Assembly: GCA_947170435.1 (NCBI GenBank)
Contig: CAMVTO010000013.1
Coordinates: 1 to 63,740 of the forward strand
Direction: 5' to 3'
DNA: 63,740 nucleotides
Source of the DNA: an uncultured Clostridia bacterium
GTDB lineage: Bacteria > Bacillota > Clostridia > Oscillospirales > Oscillospiraceae
The notes beneath the pieces were generated by a model. That model was not told the origin of the DNA and did not search any database. It saw only the letters and a program-made list of their open reading frames with translations. Made by a program: the position numbers and the translations under genes. This document shows, one piece after another, positions 31,293 through 39,392 of this stretch; positions within the stretch are counted from its first letter, which is position 1, and every line of letters starts with the position of its first letter.

Positions 31293-32914
31293 CCGAAAAC
31301 GCACCGCGTGTGATAACGATACCCCCGAAGCCTGAACTGACAAACAGGAATGCGGTCAAGCGTCAGCTCCGCGTCGCGGCCTACTGCCGCGTATCCACCG
31401 ATGACGAGGAGCAGCTCACCAGCTATGAGGCGCAGCGGAACTACTATACCGACAAAATCATGACAAATCCCGAATGGACCATGGCGGGCCTGTTCGCGGA
31501 CGAGGGTATCACAGGGACTTCTGCGCAGAAGCGTCCGGAGTTCCTGCGGATGATCCGCAAGTGCAGACAGAAGAAAATCGACATGATCCTGACCAAGTCC
31601 ATCTCCCGTTTTGCGAGAAACACCGTGGACTCTCTCCATTATATCCGTGCTCTCAAGGAACTGGGCATCGCCGTGGTCTTCGAGGAGCAGAACATCAATA
31701 CGCTGGATTCCGAGAGCGAGATGCTGATTACCATGCTCAGTGCCTTCGCACAATCCGAGAGTGAAAACATGAGCGCCAACGTCAGCTGGGGCAAGCGGCA
31801 GGCCATGCGGGAAGGGCGCGTGAGCGCGGTGAGCAGGAACCTGTTCGCCTACAAAAAGGACGATGACGGCATGCTGGTCATCGTTCCGGAACAGGCTGAA
31901 ATCGTCAGACAGATTTACCGACAGTTTCTTGCTGGGGCAAGCGTCCGTATGATCAAGGACAACCTGGAAAGCTGCAAAATTCCAAACGCGAAGGGCGAAA
32001 CGAAATGGACGATAAGCTCAATCCAATACATCCTCGGAAACGAAAAATACTGCGGCGACGTCTTGATGCAAAAGACCTTCCGCACAGACTGCATCAGCAG
32101 AAAGGTGCTTCGCAATACAGGGCAGCTCCCGATGTACTTTATACAGAACGATCACGAGGGTATCGTCGACAGAGAAACCTTCGATGCGGTACAGGTGGAA
32201 CTGGCAAGGCGAAAGGCTGCTAGAAGTCCGTCGAAGAACTCCTCCACGGGCCTGACCTCCTATACGAGCAAATATGCCCTGTCAGAGCGACTTGTCTGCG
32301 GTGAATGCGGTACGCTGTACCGGCGCTGCACGTGGGCAAAAAACGGGAACAAGCGTGTTGTCTGGCGCTGCGTCAGCCGGCTGGACTTCGGAACGAAATA
32401 CTGCCATGACTCCCCCACATTGGACGAGCAATCGCTCCAGCGTAGCATTCTTGCCGCCGTCAACGCCTCGATGAGCGGAAAAGCTGCGCTGATTGACGAC
32501 ATTACCGACGCAATGCGCTACGAGCTGATTCCGTCGCGCGACAGCGGACTGAGCCTCGGTGAAATCGAACGACAGATCAAAGAGCAGGAGCGGGAGTTCC
32601 ATGAGCTGTTCTCCCGTATGCAAGACAACAGTGATCTCATGTCCCATGCCGGGGACTTCCAGCGAATCACTGACAAGCTGGCGGCGCTGAAAGAGGAGCA
32701 GGCACACCATATGGAGTGCGATAAGAAGGATGCGGCGGCGATGTGGCGGCTTCGTAGTGCGACAGACATATTGGCGGAAAACTCCGGCGAGATCGCGAAG
32801 TGGGATGAAAGTATGATCCGGCAGCTTGTGGACACGGTCAAGGTACTCTCGGCAAACAAGCTGAAAATATACCTGCACGGAGGTATCGAGATCGAACAGG
32901 ATATGCTACAATAA
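31289..32914 (+). CDS. large serine recombinase 2 (resolvase/invertase family)
   Basis: 541 residues. Catalytic domain with LRVAAYCRVSTDDE (S36), GITGTSAQKRPEF and SISRFARNTVDSLHYIRALKE. Recombinase domain follows, then a zinc ribbon (LVCGECGTLYRRC, later WRCVSR and YCHDS) and a coiled coil rich in E and Q (IEAQI-like EIERQIKEQEREFHEL). GGAAGTGATCC precedes the start, which overlaps the previous gene by 4 bases. Likely acts together with recombinase 1 in integration and excision of the element. It is the last gene before a terminator, so the element boundary may lie just beyond. Confidence 0.9.
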   Translation: MTENAPRVITIPPKPELTNRNAVKRQLRVAAYCRVSTDDEEQLTSYEAQRNYYTDKIMTNPEWTMAGLFADEGITGTSAQKRPEFLRMIRKCRQKKIDMILTKSISRFARNTVDSLHYIRALKELGIAVVFEEQNINTLDSESEMLITMLSAFAQSESENMSANVSWGKRQAMREGRVSAVSRNLFAYKKDDDGMLVIVPEQAEIVRQIYRQFLAGASVRMIKDNLESCKIPNAKGETKWTISSIQYILGNEKYCGDVLMQKTFRTDCISRKVLRNTGQLPMYFIQNDHEGIVDRETFDAVQVELARRKAARSPSKNSSTGLTSYTSKYALSERLVCGECGTLYRRCTWAKNGNKRVVWRCVSRLDFGTKYCHDSPTLDEQSLQRSILAAVNASMSGKAALIDDITDAMRYELIPSRDSGLSLGEIERQIKEQEREFHELFSRMQDNSDLMSHAGDFQRITDKLAALKEEQAHHMECDKKDAAAMWRLRSATDILAENSGEIAKWDESMIRQLVDTVKVLSANKLKIYLHGGIEIEQDMLQ

Positions 32915-32997
32915 AAGACTGTACGAATGACTGATGGTCAGCGCATGACTATCAAAATCTGAACCATCGCAATATCTAAAGAAAATATGAGATACAA

Positions 32998-33039
32998 GGC
33001 AAAGAAAAGCGCGGCGGGTGTGCCGTGTTTTTCTTTGCC
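32998..33039 (+). terminator. hairpin after the recombinase operon
   Basis: GGCAAAGAAAA (32998-33008) pairs with TTTTCTTTGCC (33029-33039), and the inner CGGC/GCCG also pairs. The T run lies inside the descending arm. It may end the recombinase transcript; the element's right boundary may be nearby. Confidence 0.6.
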
Positions 33040-33085
33040 CTGCGAACACAAAACGGGCGCGCGGCGCGCCAGAAAGGAGAATTCG

Positions 33086-34024
33086 ATGAACTTCAGGAAA
33101 CGCATTGATTACAGTGACCTGTTTGCGGCAATTGATAGAGTAATGGCCGGAGACTTGGCTCAGATGGAGCTATACTGTGAGATCGGTAGGCTGATCAACG
33201 GTAGACCGGAGAAAGGCACAGCGGTCGCTGCGGCGGAATATTTGCAAGCCCACTATCCTGACGCAAGCGGATTCTCCCCGCGCAACGTGCGCAGGATGCG
33301 TGAATTCTATCACGCCTTCGAGGGCGACACTGCCGCGATGTGCGCCGCATTGGAAATCGGCTGGACACAGAATGTGGTCATTTTGGAAGCTGACCTCACA
33401 CCAGAGGAGCGAGTGTGGTACATCTGCGCAGTTCGGCAACTCGGGTGGTCGAAGCTGACGCTCGCCAAGCAGATTGCTGACCACGCCTGTGATAAAATCA
33501 CTCTCGACACGCCGTCCGATGCGTGCTATACTGACCTCGAAGAAAAGGTGGTCGATACGGATGACGCGCATCCTCTTCGTATGTCACGGGAACATATGTC
33601 GCAGCCCGATGGCGGAATTTGTCATGAAGGATATGGTGGAGAAAGCGGGACTCAGCAAGCAGATCCACATCGCGTCCGCGGCAACCACGGCCGAGGAGAT
33701 CGGCAACCCGGTCTATTCTCTGGCACGGAGGAAGCTCGCCGAACACGGAATCAGCTGCGAGGGCAAGACAGCGCGGCAGATGCGATACCCCGACTATCAG
33801 CGGTACGATCTGATCATCGGTATGGATCAGGAGAACCTTTACGATATGCGCCGTATCGGTCTCGACGACCCCGAGGGCAAGATACACCTCCTGATGGATT
33901 ACACCGATTGTCCCCGCGATGTGGCAGACCCTTGGTATACGCGGGATTTCGAGGCTACTTGGCGCGACATCGAGGAAGGCTGCCGCGGATTGCTGGCGTA
34001 CTTAACGAAGCGGCACGAGAGTAA
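33086..34024 (+). pseudogene. DUF1016 (YhcG N-terminal)-like protein, frame overrun by the next gene
   Basis: Starts MNFRKRIDYSDLFAAIDRVM with AAAGGAGAATTCG upstream. Residues 1 to about 158 match the DUF1016 N-terminal helical domain (SGFSPRNVRRMREFYHAF, GWTQNVVILEADL, LGWSKLTLAKQIADH). Beyond base 33560 the frame runs through the phosphatase gene in another register, giving arginine- and proline-rich sequence typical of a shadow. The usual C-terminal nuclease-like domain of YhcG proteins is missing. Either the gene was truncated when the phosphatase arrived, or only the N-terminal part functions. The end given is that of the open frame. Confidence 0.5.
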
Positions 34025-34034
34025 ATCACTGTGA
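33561..34034 (+). CDS. low-molecular-weight protein-tyrosine-phosphatase, copy 1
   Basis: 157 residues. The phosphate loop CHGNICRS gives C8 (nucleophile) and R14; the general acid is in DVADPWY. These small cytoplasmic enzymes remove phosphate from tyrosine (and in some cases arginine) residues; in bacteria they often regulate exopolysaccharide synthesis. Start chosen at 33561 because homology begins immediately; the region upstream in frame is a shadow of the DUF1016-like gene. It is about 80% identical by eye to copy 2 at 37084, and the two copies flank the glycosyltransferases. Confidence 0.9.
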   Translation: MTRILFVCHGNICRSPMAEFVMKDMVEKAGLSKQIHIASAATTAEEIGNPVYSLARRKLAEHGISCEGKTARQMRYPDYQRYDLIIGMDQENLYDMRRIGLDDPEGKIHLLMDYTDCPRDVADPWYTRDFEATWRDIEEGCRGLLAYLTKRHESKSL

Positions 34035-34202
34035 AAGAGCAGCTTGACTTTACGAGATACAGGGCATTCGCCTATGTGAGCGGAGCGAGTCGGCGAGTAT
34101 GGCTCTCTGCTCGACTCCTGCGTCGAATGCCGGAAAATTTGCGCGTTTGTAGGGGAAAACCTTGTGAGAATGCTGGCATCTAAAGTGACCAGTATCTCCA
34201 GA

Positions 34203-34236
34203 AGCAAGAGCACGTGCAAAACGTGCTCTTGCTTTT
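34203..34236 (+). terminator. intrinsic terminator after phosphatase copy 1
   Basis: A perfect 13-bp stem AGCAAGAGCACGT (34203-34215) with ACGTGCTCTTGCT (34221-34233), a 5-base loop and a following TTT. Confidence 0.8.
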
Positions 34237-34349
34237 AAAATTGGAGGGCGGCTTATTCGCGCGGCGCTTTTGCCTTGAGAGGGGATACTTATTATCGCAA
34301 GCCTAAAAAAACAAATCCTGCCAGTAAACGCCGAGCCAACAAAATTATG

Positions 34350-34378
34350 TTGATAATCATTGTTATTTGCTATACTAT
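34350..34378 (+). promoter_or_regulatory. promoter region with Fur-like box
   Basis: TGATAATCATTGTTA (34351-34365) matches 12 of the 14 defined positions of the 7-1-7 Fur box. It overlaps TTGATA (34350-34355) and lies just upstream of TATACT (34371-34376). A second half-site, GATTATCATTG, follows near 34406. This suggests iron-dependent repression of whatever is transcribed from here. Confidence 0.45.
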
Positions 34379-34418
34379 TAGACAATACAAATCATAGTGA
34401 ACAAGGATTATCATTGCA

Positions 34419-34693
34419 GTGACAGATGAGGTTCGGCGGTTCTCCAAGGCCACTGTGAGGGCGAGTGGCTCAAAGAGTGCAAAGCACCTGTTGCAAAACA
34501 CCTTGTTCAGGAGTGCGCCGTTATTTGGGATCGGTCAGCGATATGGCGGACTGGCACAGTATGGCGGACGCTCTTACCATTTCCAGCCGGACAACAGGGG
34601 GACCTATTGTTTTACGTCGAACCGGTACGCTCTGATTTTGTATTACCGGAAATCATGAGGGAATACCGATCCCTCGCAGACAAAAAGAGGTAG
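34419..34693 (+). pseudogene. probable gene remnant before the glycosyltransferases
   Basis: A GTG start at 34419 (MTDEVRRFSK) begins one frame. A different frame from about 34439 to 34693 gives protein-like sequence (GEWLKECKAPVAKHL, then DLLFYVEPVRSDFVLPEIM) but has no start codon of its own. A single frameshift near 34440 would join them. It follows a Fur-like promoter and ends just before the first glycosyltransferase. I cannot name the family. Confidence 0.3.
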
Positions 34694-34697
34694 TATC

Positions 34698-35813
34698 ATG
34701 AGAATTGTAATCAACGCGCTTCAGATTCGCTCCAACGGCTCCGGGATTGCTGTTTGTATGCGGGAACTGTTCACTCCTCTTGCGCGGATTTGCCACCAGA
34801 GCATACAAATTATCGTGCCAAGAGGCGGCAGCGGCTTCTTTCCAACAAGAGATGCTGAGCTGGTTGAGATGCCGTTTCGCTATAGCGAGGGGCTGAAAAG
34901 GATATTGTTTCAGAGCTTTGCGTTGGGCAATCGCTATTGCAGAAACGCTGTCCTGCTGACAGTTGATTCCAAAGTACCGCTGCTGATACCCGGCAGCTGT
35001 CGGCTGCTGCCACTCGTCACAGATTTGGCGGTTTTCAGAATGCCATCGGTGTATCTGCGCACCCGCGTGCTGCTGTGGAGAATGCAGTACAGGCTGCTGC
35101 GCCGTCGTGCAGGCCGTTTTCTCGCCGTATCGGAATTCACGAAACGAGAGATTACGGATATTCTCGGTGTTCCGGCGAGCAGAATTGATGTGATTCCCTG
35201 CGCCGCATCAGACGAGATACGGCAGGTGACCGATGTCCAGACGCTCTGTCGGGTGCGGGAAAAACACAATCTCCCGGAACGATATGTGTTGTTCGTAGGA
35301 AACTATAATCCCCGCAAGAACCTGGAGAGGCTTATTCGTGCTTTCGACCGTGTCAGGCGGAATACGGCACTGCCCCATGAACTGGTCATCGCCGGCGGGC
35401 AAGGGTGGAAGTTTGACGCCGGGCAGGCTCTGAAAAAAGTGACCGCCAAAGATGCAATCCATTTTATAGGCTATGTAGCAGACGAGGAGATGCCTGCCCT
35501 CTATAGCGGAGCCGATCTGTTCGTGTTTCCTACACTCTATGAGGGGTTCGGGATACCTGTGCTTGAGGCGCAGCAGTGCGGTGTGCCTGTCTTAACATCA
35601 GATATTTCCGCTTTGCCGGAGACGGGTGGAGATGGCGCACTGTACGTTGATCCGTACGATGAAGAAGCAATCGCTGACGGAATTGTCAAACTGCTAACGG
35701 ATGAATCACTGAGGAAGGAACTAACACAAAAGGGCTTCCGAAATGCGGAACGATACTCCTGGGAAGCTTCAGCGGAAAAGCTTGACAAGATACTAGAGAG
35801 GTATGCGGAGTAA
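34698..35813 (+). CDS. GT4-family glycosyltransferase 1
   Basis: 371 residues, GT-B fold. The N-terminal acceptor domain starts MRIVINALQIRSNGSGIAV. The C-terminal donor domain carries YVLFVGNYNPRKNLERLIRAF and the GT4 signature [21 protein letters not shown] with the EX7E-type glutamates, then LPETGGDGALYVDPYD. It transfers a sugar from a nucleotide donor with retention, acting at the cytoplasmic face. AAAGAGG precedes the start. It has about 52% G+C, lower than the conjugation block. Together with the next gene it probably adds sugars to a cell-surface glycan; the sugars are not predictable. Confidence 0.88.
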   Translation: MRIVINALQIRSNGSGIAVCMRELFTPLARICHQSIQIIVPRGGSGFFPTRDAELVEMPFRYSEGLKRILFQSFALGNRYCRNAVLLTVDSKVPLLIPGSCRLLPLVTDLAVFRMPSVYLRTRVLLWRMQYRLLRRRAGRFLAVSEFTKREITDILGVPASRIDVIPCAASDEIRQVTDVQTLCRVREKHNLPERYVLFVGNYNPRKNLERLIRAFDRVRRNTALPHELVIAGGQGWKFDAGQALKKVTAKDAIHFIGYVADEEMPALYSGADLFVFPTLYEGFGIPVLEAQQCGVPVLTSDISALPETGGDGALYVDPYDEEAIADGIVKLLTDESLRKELTQKGFRNAERYSWEASAEKLDKILERYAE

Positions 35814-35869
35814 AAAGAAATCTTATCAGAGATGCTATGAAATCAGCGACCCTCCGCGCAGGTTTATTT

Positions 35870-37006
35870 ATGAGAACACATACTATTGCATTGGAGCTTC
35901 AGCCATGCTGTGGACAATACAGCGGTATTGGCGTATATACCTATGAGCTGGCCAGCCGTATGCACGATGATGACGATCTCCGATTTTACGGAAACGTATT
36001 TAATTTCTGTGGCAGAAACAGCAACAGCGCTGTGCTGAACGGGATAGATATGCCAATCTATGAGAGCCGGGCGTTCCACTATGGCATCTACCGAAGAGTG
36101 TGGCGTTATCTGCCGGTGGATTATGAGTCGTTTTTTCACCATACGGCAGATCTGAGCGTATTTTTTAATTATGTTGTTCCCCCGCGAATCAGCGGGAAGG
36201 TGATAACCACGGTGCATGATATGACTTGTATGCGCTTTCCTGAAACGATGAATGCGCGCAATCGCCGCCGCCTTGCGGAGGGGCTGATACGAAGCGCCGC
36301 ACGCAGTGACCGGATATTGACCGTTACGGAGTTTTCCAAAAAGGAAATCTGCACGCTGCTCCATGTTCCCTGTGAGCAAATCGAAGTGATTCCCTGTGCC
36401 CCGAATTACACAGGTACAACGAATGATTGGGAAGCGGTACGCGCAAAATACGGCATCGAAGGCAGCTATATTCTGTATGTCGGAACAATAGAGCCGCGAA
36501 AAAATGTTGCGCGGCTGCTGCAGGCGTTTGATAAAGCAAAGAAAACAGCAAAAATACCGCATAAGTTGGTGCTTGCCGGCGGAATGGGCTGGAATAACGG
36601 GGAATTTGACCGTGCGCTGGCCGGCTCTGCCTATAGAGACGATATAGTACTGACAGGGTATGTGACAACAGAAGAAAAAGACTGCCTGTATCAGCATGCC
36701 GACATCTTTGTATTCCCCTCCCTGTATGAGGGCTTCGGGATTCCACCGCTGGAGGCGATGCACTTCGGCTGCCCGGTGGTGTGTGCGGATGCGGCGTCTC
36801 TCCCGGAAGTTGTGGGAGAAGCGGCTGAGAAGGTGAACCCTTACGATATTGACAGTATTGCTGAGGGGATGCTTCGCGTGCTTTTGGATGAAGAGCGAAA
36901 AGAAGAACTGCGTCGCTTCGGCTATATACAGGAAAAGAAATATACGTGGGATGCCTCTGCGGAAAAACTCAAAGCAGTGTGCCGGGAAGTTTTGAATGAA
37001 AGATGA
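35870..37006 (+). CDS. GT4-family glycosyltransferase 2
   Basis: 378 residues from the ATG at 35870, which follows GCAGG by 8 bases; an in-frame ATG at 35837 would add 11 residues with no ribosome site. N-terminal domain [22 protein letters not shown]. Donor-domain motifs are [21 protein letters not shown] and [22 protein letters not shown], with [16 protein letters not shown]. It is a clear paralogue of the preceding enzyme in fold and motif order, and both probably act on the same glycan. Its stop overlaps a possible start of the second phosphatase. Confidence 0.88.
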   Translation: MRTHTIALELQPCCGQYSGIGVYTYELASRMHDDDDLRFYGNVFNFCGRNSNSAVLNGIDMPIYESRAFHYGIYRRVWRYLPVDYESFFHHTADLSVFFNYVVPPRISGKVITTVHDMTCMRFPETMNARNRRRLAEGLIRSAARSDRILTVTEFSKKEICTLLHVPCEQIEVIPCAPNYTGTTNDWEAVRAKYGIEGSYILYVGTIEPRKNVARLLQAFDKAKKTAKIPHKLVLAGGMGWNNGEFDRALAGSAYRDDIVLTGYVTTEEKDCLYQHADIFVFPSLYEGFGIPPLEAMHFGCPVVCADAASLPEVVGEAAEKVNPYDIDSIAEGMLRVLLDEERKEELRRFGYIQEKKYTWDASAEKLKAVCREVLNER

Positions 37007-37083
37007 ACGATACATCATTCAGCAAGCTCGGGAGAGCATTCGGGAGGCGGGAAGTTCCCGCACCTTTTATGAATAGCGAGGAT

Positions 37084-37551
37084 ATGCAAAAAATACTTTT
37101 TGTCTGCCACGGCAATATCTGCCGCAGTCCGATGGCGGAGTTTGTGATGAAGGATATGGTGGAAAAAGCGGGCTTATCGGAGAGAATCGTGATTGCCTCG
37201 GCGGCAACTTCAACGGAGGAAATCGGAAACCCGGTCTACCCGCCGGCGCGACGCAAACTGGCGGAGCATGGCATTGACTGTGCGGGTAAAACCGCGCGGC
37301 AGATGCAAGATGCGGACTATGTGGCCTACGATCTGCTCATTGGCATGGATCAGGAGAATCTTCGCAATATGCGCCGCATCTGCCATGGAGACCCCGAGGG
37401 CAAGATCCGACTGTTGATGGACTATACTGACCGCCCCGGAGACGTTGCAGACCCGTGGTATACCCGGGATTTTGAGGCGACTTGGCGTGATGTGGACGAG
37501 GGATGCCGGGGATTGCTGGCCGATCTCAAGAAAGCAAACCGGAACAAATAA
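37084..37551 (+). CDS. low-molecular-weight protein-tyrosine-phosphatase, copy 2
   Basis: 155 residues from the ATG at 37084: phosphate loop CHGNICRS (C8, R14) and general acid in DVADPWY. An in-frame ATG at 37003 overlapping the previous stop would add 27 residues with no family similarity, so translational coupling from there is possible but less likely. Paralogue of copy 1 (about 80% identical by eye). Coming right after two glycosyltransferases, it may control their output in the manner of Wzb-type phosphatases; no partner kinase is in the window. Confidence 0.88.
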   Translation: MQKILFVCHGNICRSPMAEFVMKDMVEKAGLSERIVIASAATSTEEIGNPVYPPARRKLAEHGIDCAGKTARQMQDADYVAYDLLIGMDQENLRNMRRICHGDPEGKIRLLMDYTDRPGDVADPWYTRDFEATWRDVDEGCRGLLADLKKANRNK

Positions 37552-37583
37552 GAGGAATCGGCGGACCTTCGCCGATTCCTCTT
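37550..37583 (+). terminator. intrinsic terminator after phosphatase copy 2
   Basis: A perfect 14-bp stem AAGAGGAATCGGCG (37550-37563) with CGCCGATTCCTCTT (37570-37583). The pfkA -35 overlaps its end. Confidence 0.8.
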
Positions 37584-37610
37584 GCATTCCCGGGATATTG
37601 CGCTTATAAT
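37582..37610 (+). promoter_or_regulatory. pfkA promoter
   Basis: TTGCAT (37582-37587) and a perfect TATAAT (37605-37610) with a 17-bp spacer, 33 bases before the start codon. Confidence 0.75.
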
Positions 37611-37642
37611 CACAGCAGAATCGAGAAAGGATGGTGTTCCCC

Positions 37643-38629
37643 ATGGACAATAAAAAGATCAAGCGGATCGGTGTGCTCACCAGCGGCGGCGACGCGCCTG
37701 GCATGAACGCAGCGGTACGCGCGGTGGTGCGCACCGCTATCTCCTGTGACATGGAATGCATCGGCATCCGCCGCGGCTGGCAGGGTCTCATCAACAGCGA
37801 CTTTATGCCAATGAAGGGCGACAGCGTCAACCACATTCTCTCCCGCGGCGGGACGATCCTCTACACGGCACGCAGCGACGACTTTATGACGGAGGAGGGC
37901 CGCAAAAAAGCGGTTTCCACCTGCAAGATGCTGGGCATCGACGCTATCATTGCCATCGGCGGCGACGGTACGTTCCGCGGCGCGCTGGAGCTCTCTCGTT
38001 TGGGCGTCCCTGTGGTGGGCATTCCGGCGACCATCGACAACGACCTGGGCTGTTCCAACTACACCATCGGCTTTGATACGGCCTGCAACACCGCGATTGA
38101 GTGCATCGACCGCCTGCGTGACACGATGCAGTCCCACGAGCGCTGCTCCGTGGTGGAGGTCATGGGCCGCAACGCGGGGTTCCTCGCCCTCTACGTTGCC
38201 ATCGCCGCCGGCGCGACCGCAGTGCTGGTGCCGGAGCGCGAGCTGGACTTCCAGAAGGACGTGGTGGAGCGCATTCAGAACGCGCGCCTTGCGGGCAACA
38301 CGCATTTCATGATCGTCGTTGCCGAGGGCGTTGGCAGCGCGTTTGAGATCGGCGCGCGCATCAAGGAGGAGCTGGGCATGGACCCGCGCGTTACGGTGCT
38401 GGGCCACATTCAGCGCGGCGGCTCACCCAATGCCCGCGATCGCGAGACCGCGACCCGCATGGGCTACTTTGCGGTCAAGACCCTCGCCGAGGGACGCAGC
38501 AACTGCATCGTCGGCACGAAGCAGGGCGGCATCGTTGACATTCCCATCGAGGAGGCGCTGACGATGAAGAAACGGCTGCAAATGGAGCGCTATAACGTGC
38601 TGGAGGCCATGGGCAACTTTAGCCATTGA
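37643..38629 (+). CDS. pfkA: ATP-dependent 6-phosphofructokinase
   Basis: 328 residues, normal length for bacterial PfkA. It phosphorylates fructose 6-phosphate to fructose 1,6-bisphosphate, the committed step of glycolysis. Visible motifs: nucleotide loop VLTSGGDAPGMNAAVR, GGDGTFRG (the glycine after GGD fits ATP rather than pyrophosphate use), catalytic TIDNDLGCSNYTIGFDTA, and substrate-binding EVMGRNAGFLAL and LGHIQRGGSP. Start at 37643 chosen because AAAGG (37626-37630) lies 12 bases upstream and the sequence matches family N termini from there; an ATG at 37631 is too close to that site. Single-gene unit with its own promoter and terminator. Confidence 0.95.
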   Translation: MDNKKIKRIGVLTSGGDAPGMNAAVRAVVRTAISCDMECIGIRRGWQGLINSDFMPMKGDSVNHILSRGGTILYTARSDDFMTEEGRKKAVSTCKMLGIDAIIAIGGDGTFRGALELSRLGVPVVGIPATIDNDLGCSNYTIGFDTACNTAIECIDRLRDTMQSHERCSVVEVMGRNAGFLALYVAIAAGATAVLVPERELDFQKDVVERIQNARLAGNTHFMIVVAEGVGSAFEIGARIKEELGMDPRVTVLGHIQRGGSPNARDRETATRMGYFAVKTLAEGRSNCIVGTKQGGIVDIPIEEALTMKKRLQMERYNVLEAMGNFSH

Positions 38630-38633
38630 ACAT

Positions 38634-38669
38634 AAAAAGAGACGAAGCCAATCGGCTTCGTCTCTTTTT
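38634..38669. terminator. bidirectional terminator between pfkA and the thioesterase gene
   Basis: A perfect stem AAAAAGAGACGAAGCC with GGCTTCGTCTCTTTTT and a 4-base loop; T runs on both strands serve the two converging genes. Confidence 0.85.
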
Positions 38670-39390
38670 ATGCGCGGCTGATTCGCGCCAGCACGATGGT
38701 TGCGCCATCGGGCAGCGCAGCGCGGAGGAGCAGCTCGCTGCCTTCTTCGCGCTTTTGCCAGATGAGTGTGTTGCCCTCGTAGCAGGGGGCGCGGAACGCG
38801 ATTTCCAGTTCGCGGATGTTCATGCCCTGCCAGTCCTTGCCGGGAAACAGCCCCGCCAGCGCGCGGAGGTAAGCGGCGTTGTTCATATGCCCGCCCAGGT
38901 CGATGTCGGTGGAGCGCACCGTGTAGCGTGCAAACTCCTCCAAGGGCTCATCTTTCATGCGGGTGAACGGCTCCGGCCAGACCGTATCGGGATAGAACGT
39001 GAAGTCCGGCGCAAACACACCTGCCATGGGATGCAGCTTGCCGCTGTCCATCTCCAGAATCGTCCACTCCGTCTTGCCGGCGACGAGCAGCTCGCCGTTC
39101 TGCGTAATGGTGTAGTCGCGATCGGTGCGCAGCCTGCTCGGCTGCTCCGGCCAGGTGGACAGCGTTACGCGCTCCGCCATCTTCGGGCGGTGGAGGAAAC
39201 GCACCCGGGTGCGTACGGTCAACCAGAAGAGCCCTTGCTTCATCAGCCGCGGCGTGTCAAATTCCAACTGCTCGGCATGAATGGCGGCAAGGTCCATAAA
39301 GAGCGCAAAGGTATCGGGGATGCCGAGCTGTGCGCTGCTGTCGCAGACACTGGGCAGGACGGCAAATTCCTGTGTGTACCGGTTTTCCAT
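38668..39390 (-). CDS. acyl-ACP thioesterase (FatA/FatB family)
   Basis: 240 residues from the ATG at 39390. Two hot-dog domains: the first around GLFWLTVRTRVRFLHRPKMAE, the second around STDIDLGGHMNNAAYLRAL, with the conserved D and N/H residues of the family. It releases free fatty acids from acyl carrier protein, ending chain elongation in the cytoplasm. It follows glnA with 2 bases between stop and start and no clear ribosome site, so it is probably translated by coupling to glnA. Longer N-terminal starts are possible in frame but lie inside glnA. Confidence 0.88.
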   Translation of the reverse strand: MENRYTQEFAVLPSVCDSSAQLGIPDTFALFMDLAAIHAEQLEFDTPRLMKQGLFWLTVRTRVRFLHRPKMAERVTLSTWPEQPSRLRTDRDYTITQNGELLVAGKTEWTILEMDSGKLHPMAGVFAPDFTFYPDTVWPEPFTRMKDEPLEEFARYTVRSTDIDLGGHMNNAAYLRALAGLFPGKDWQGMNIRELEIAFRAPCYEGNTLIWQKREEGSELLLRAALPDGATIVLARISRA

Positions 39391-39392
39391 GT

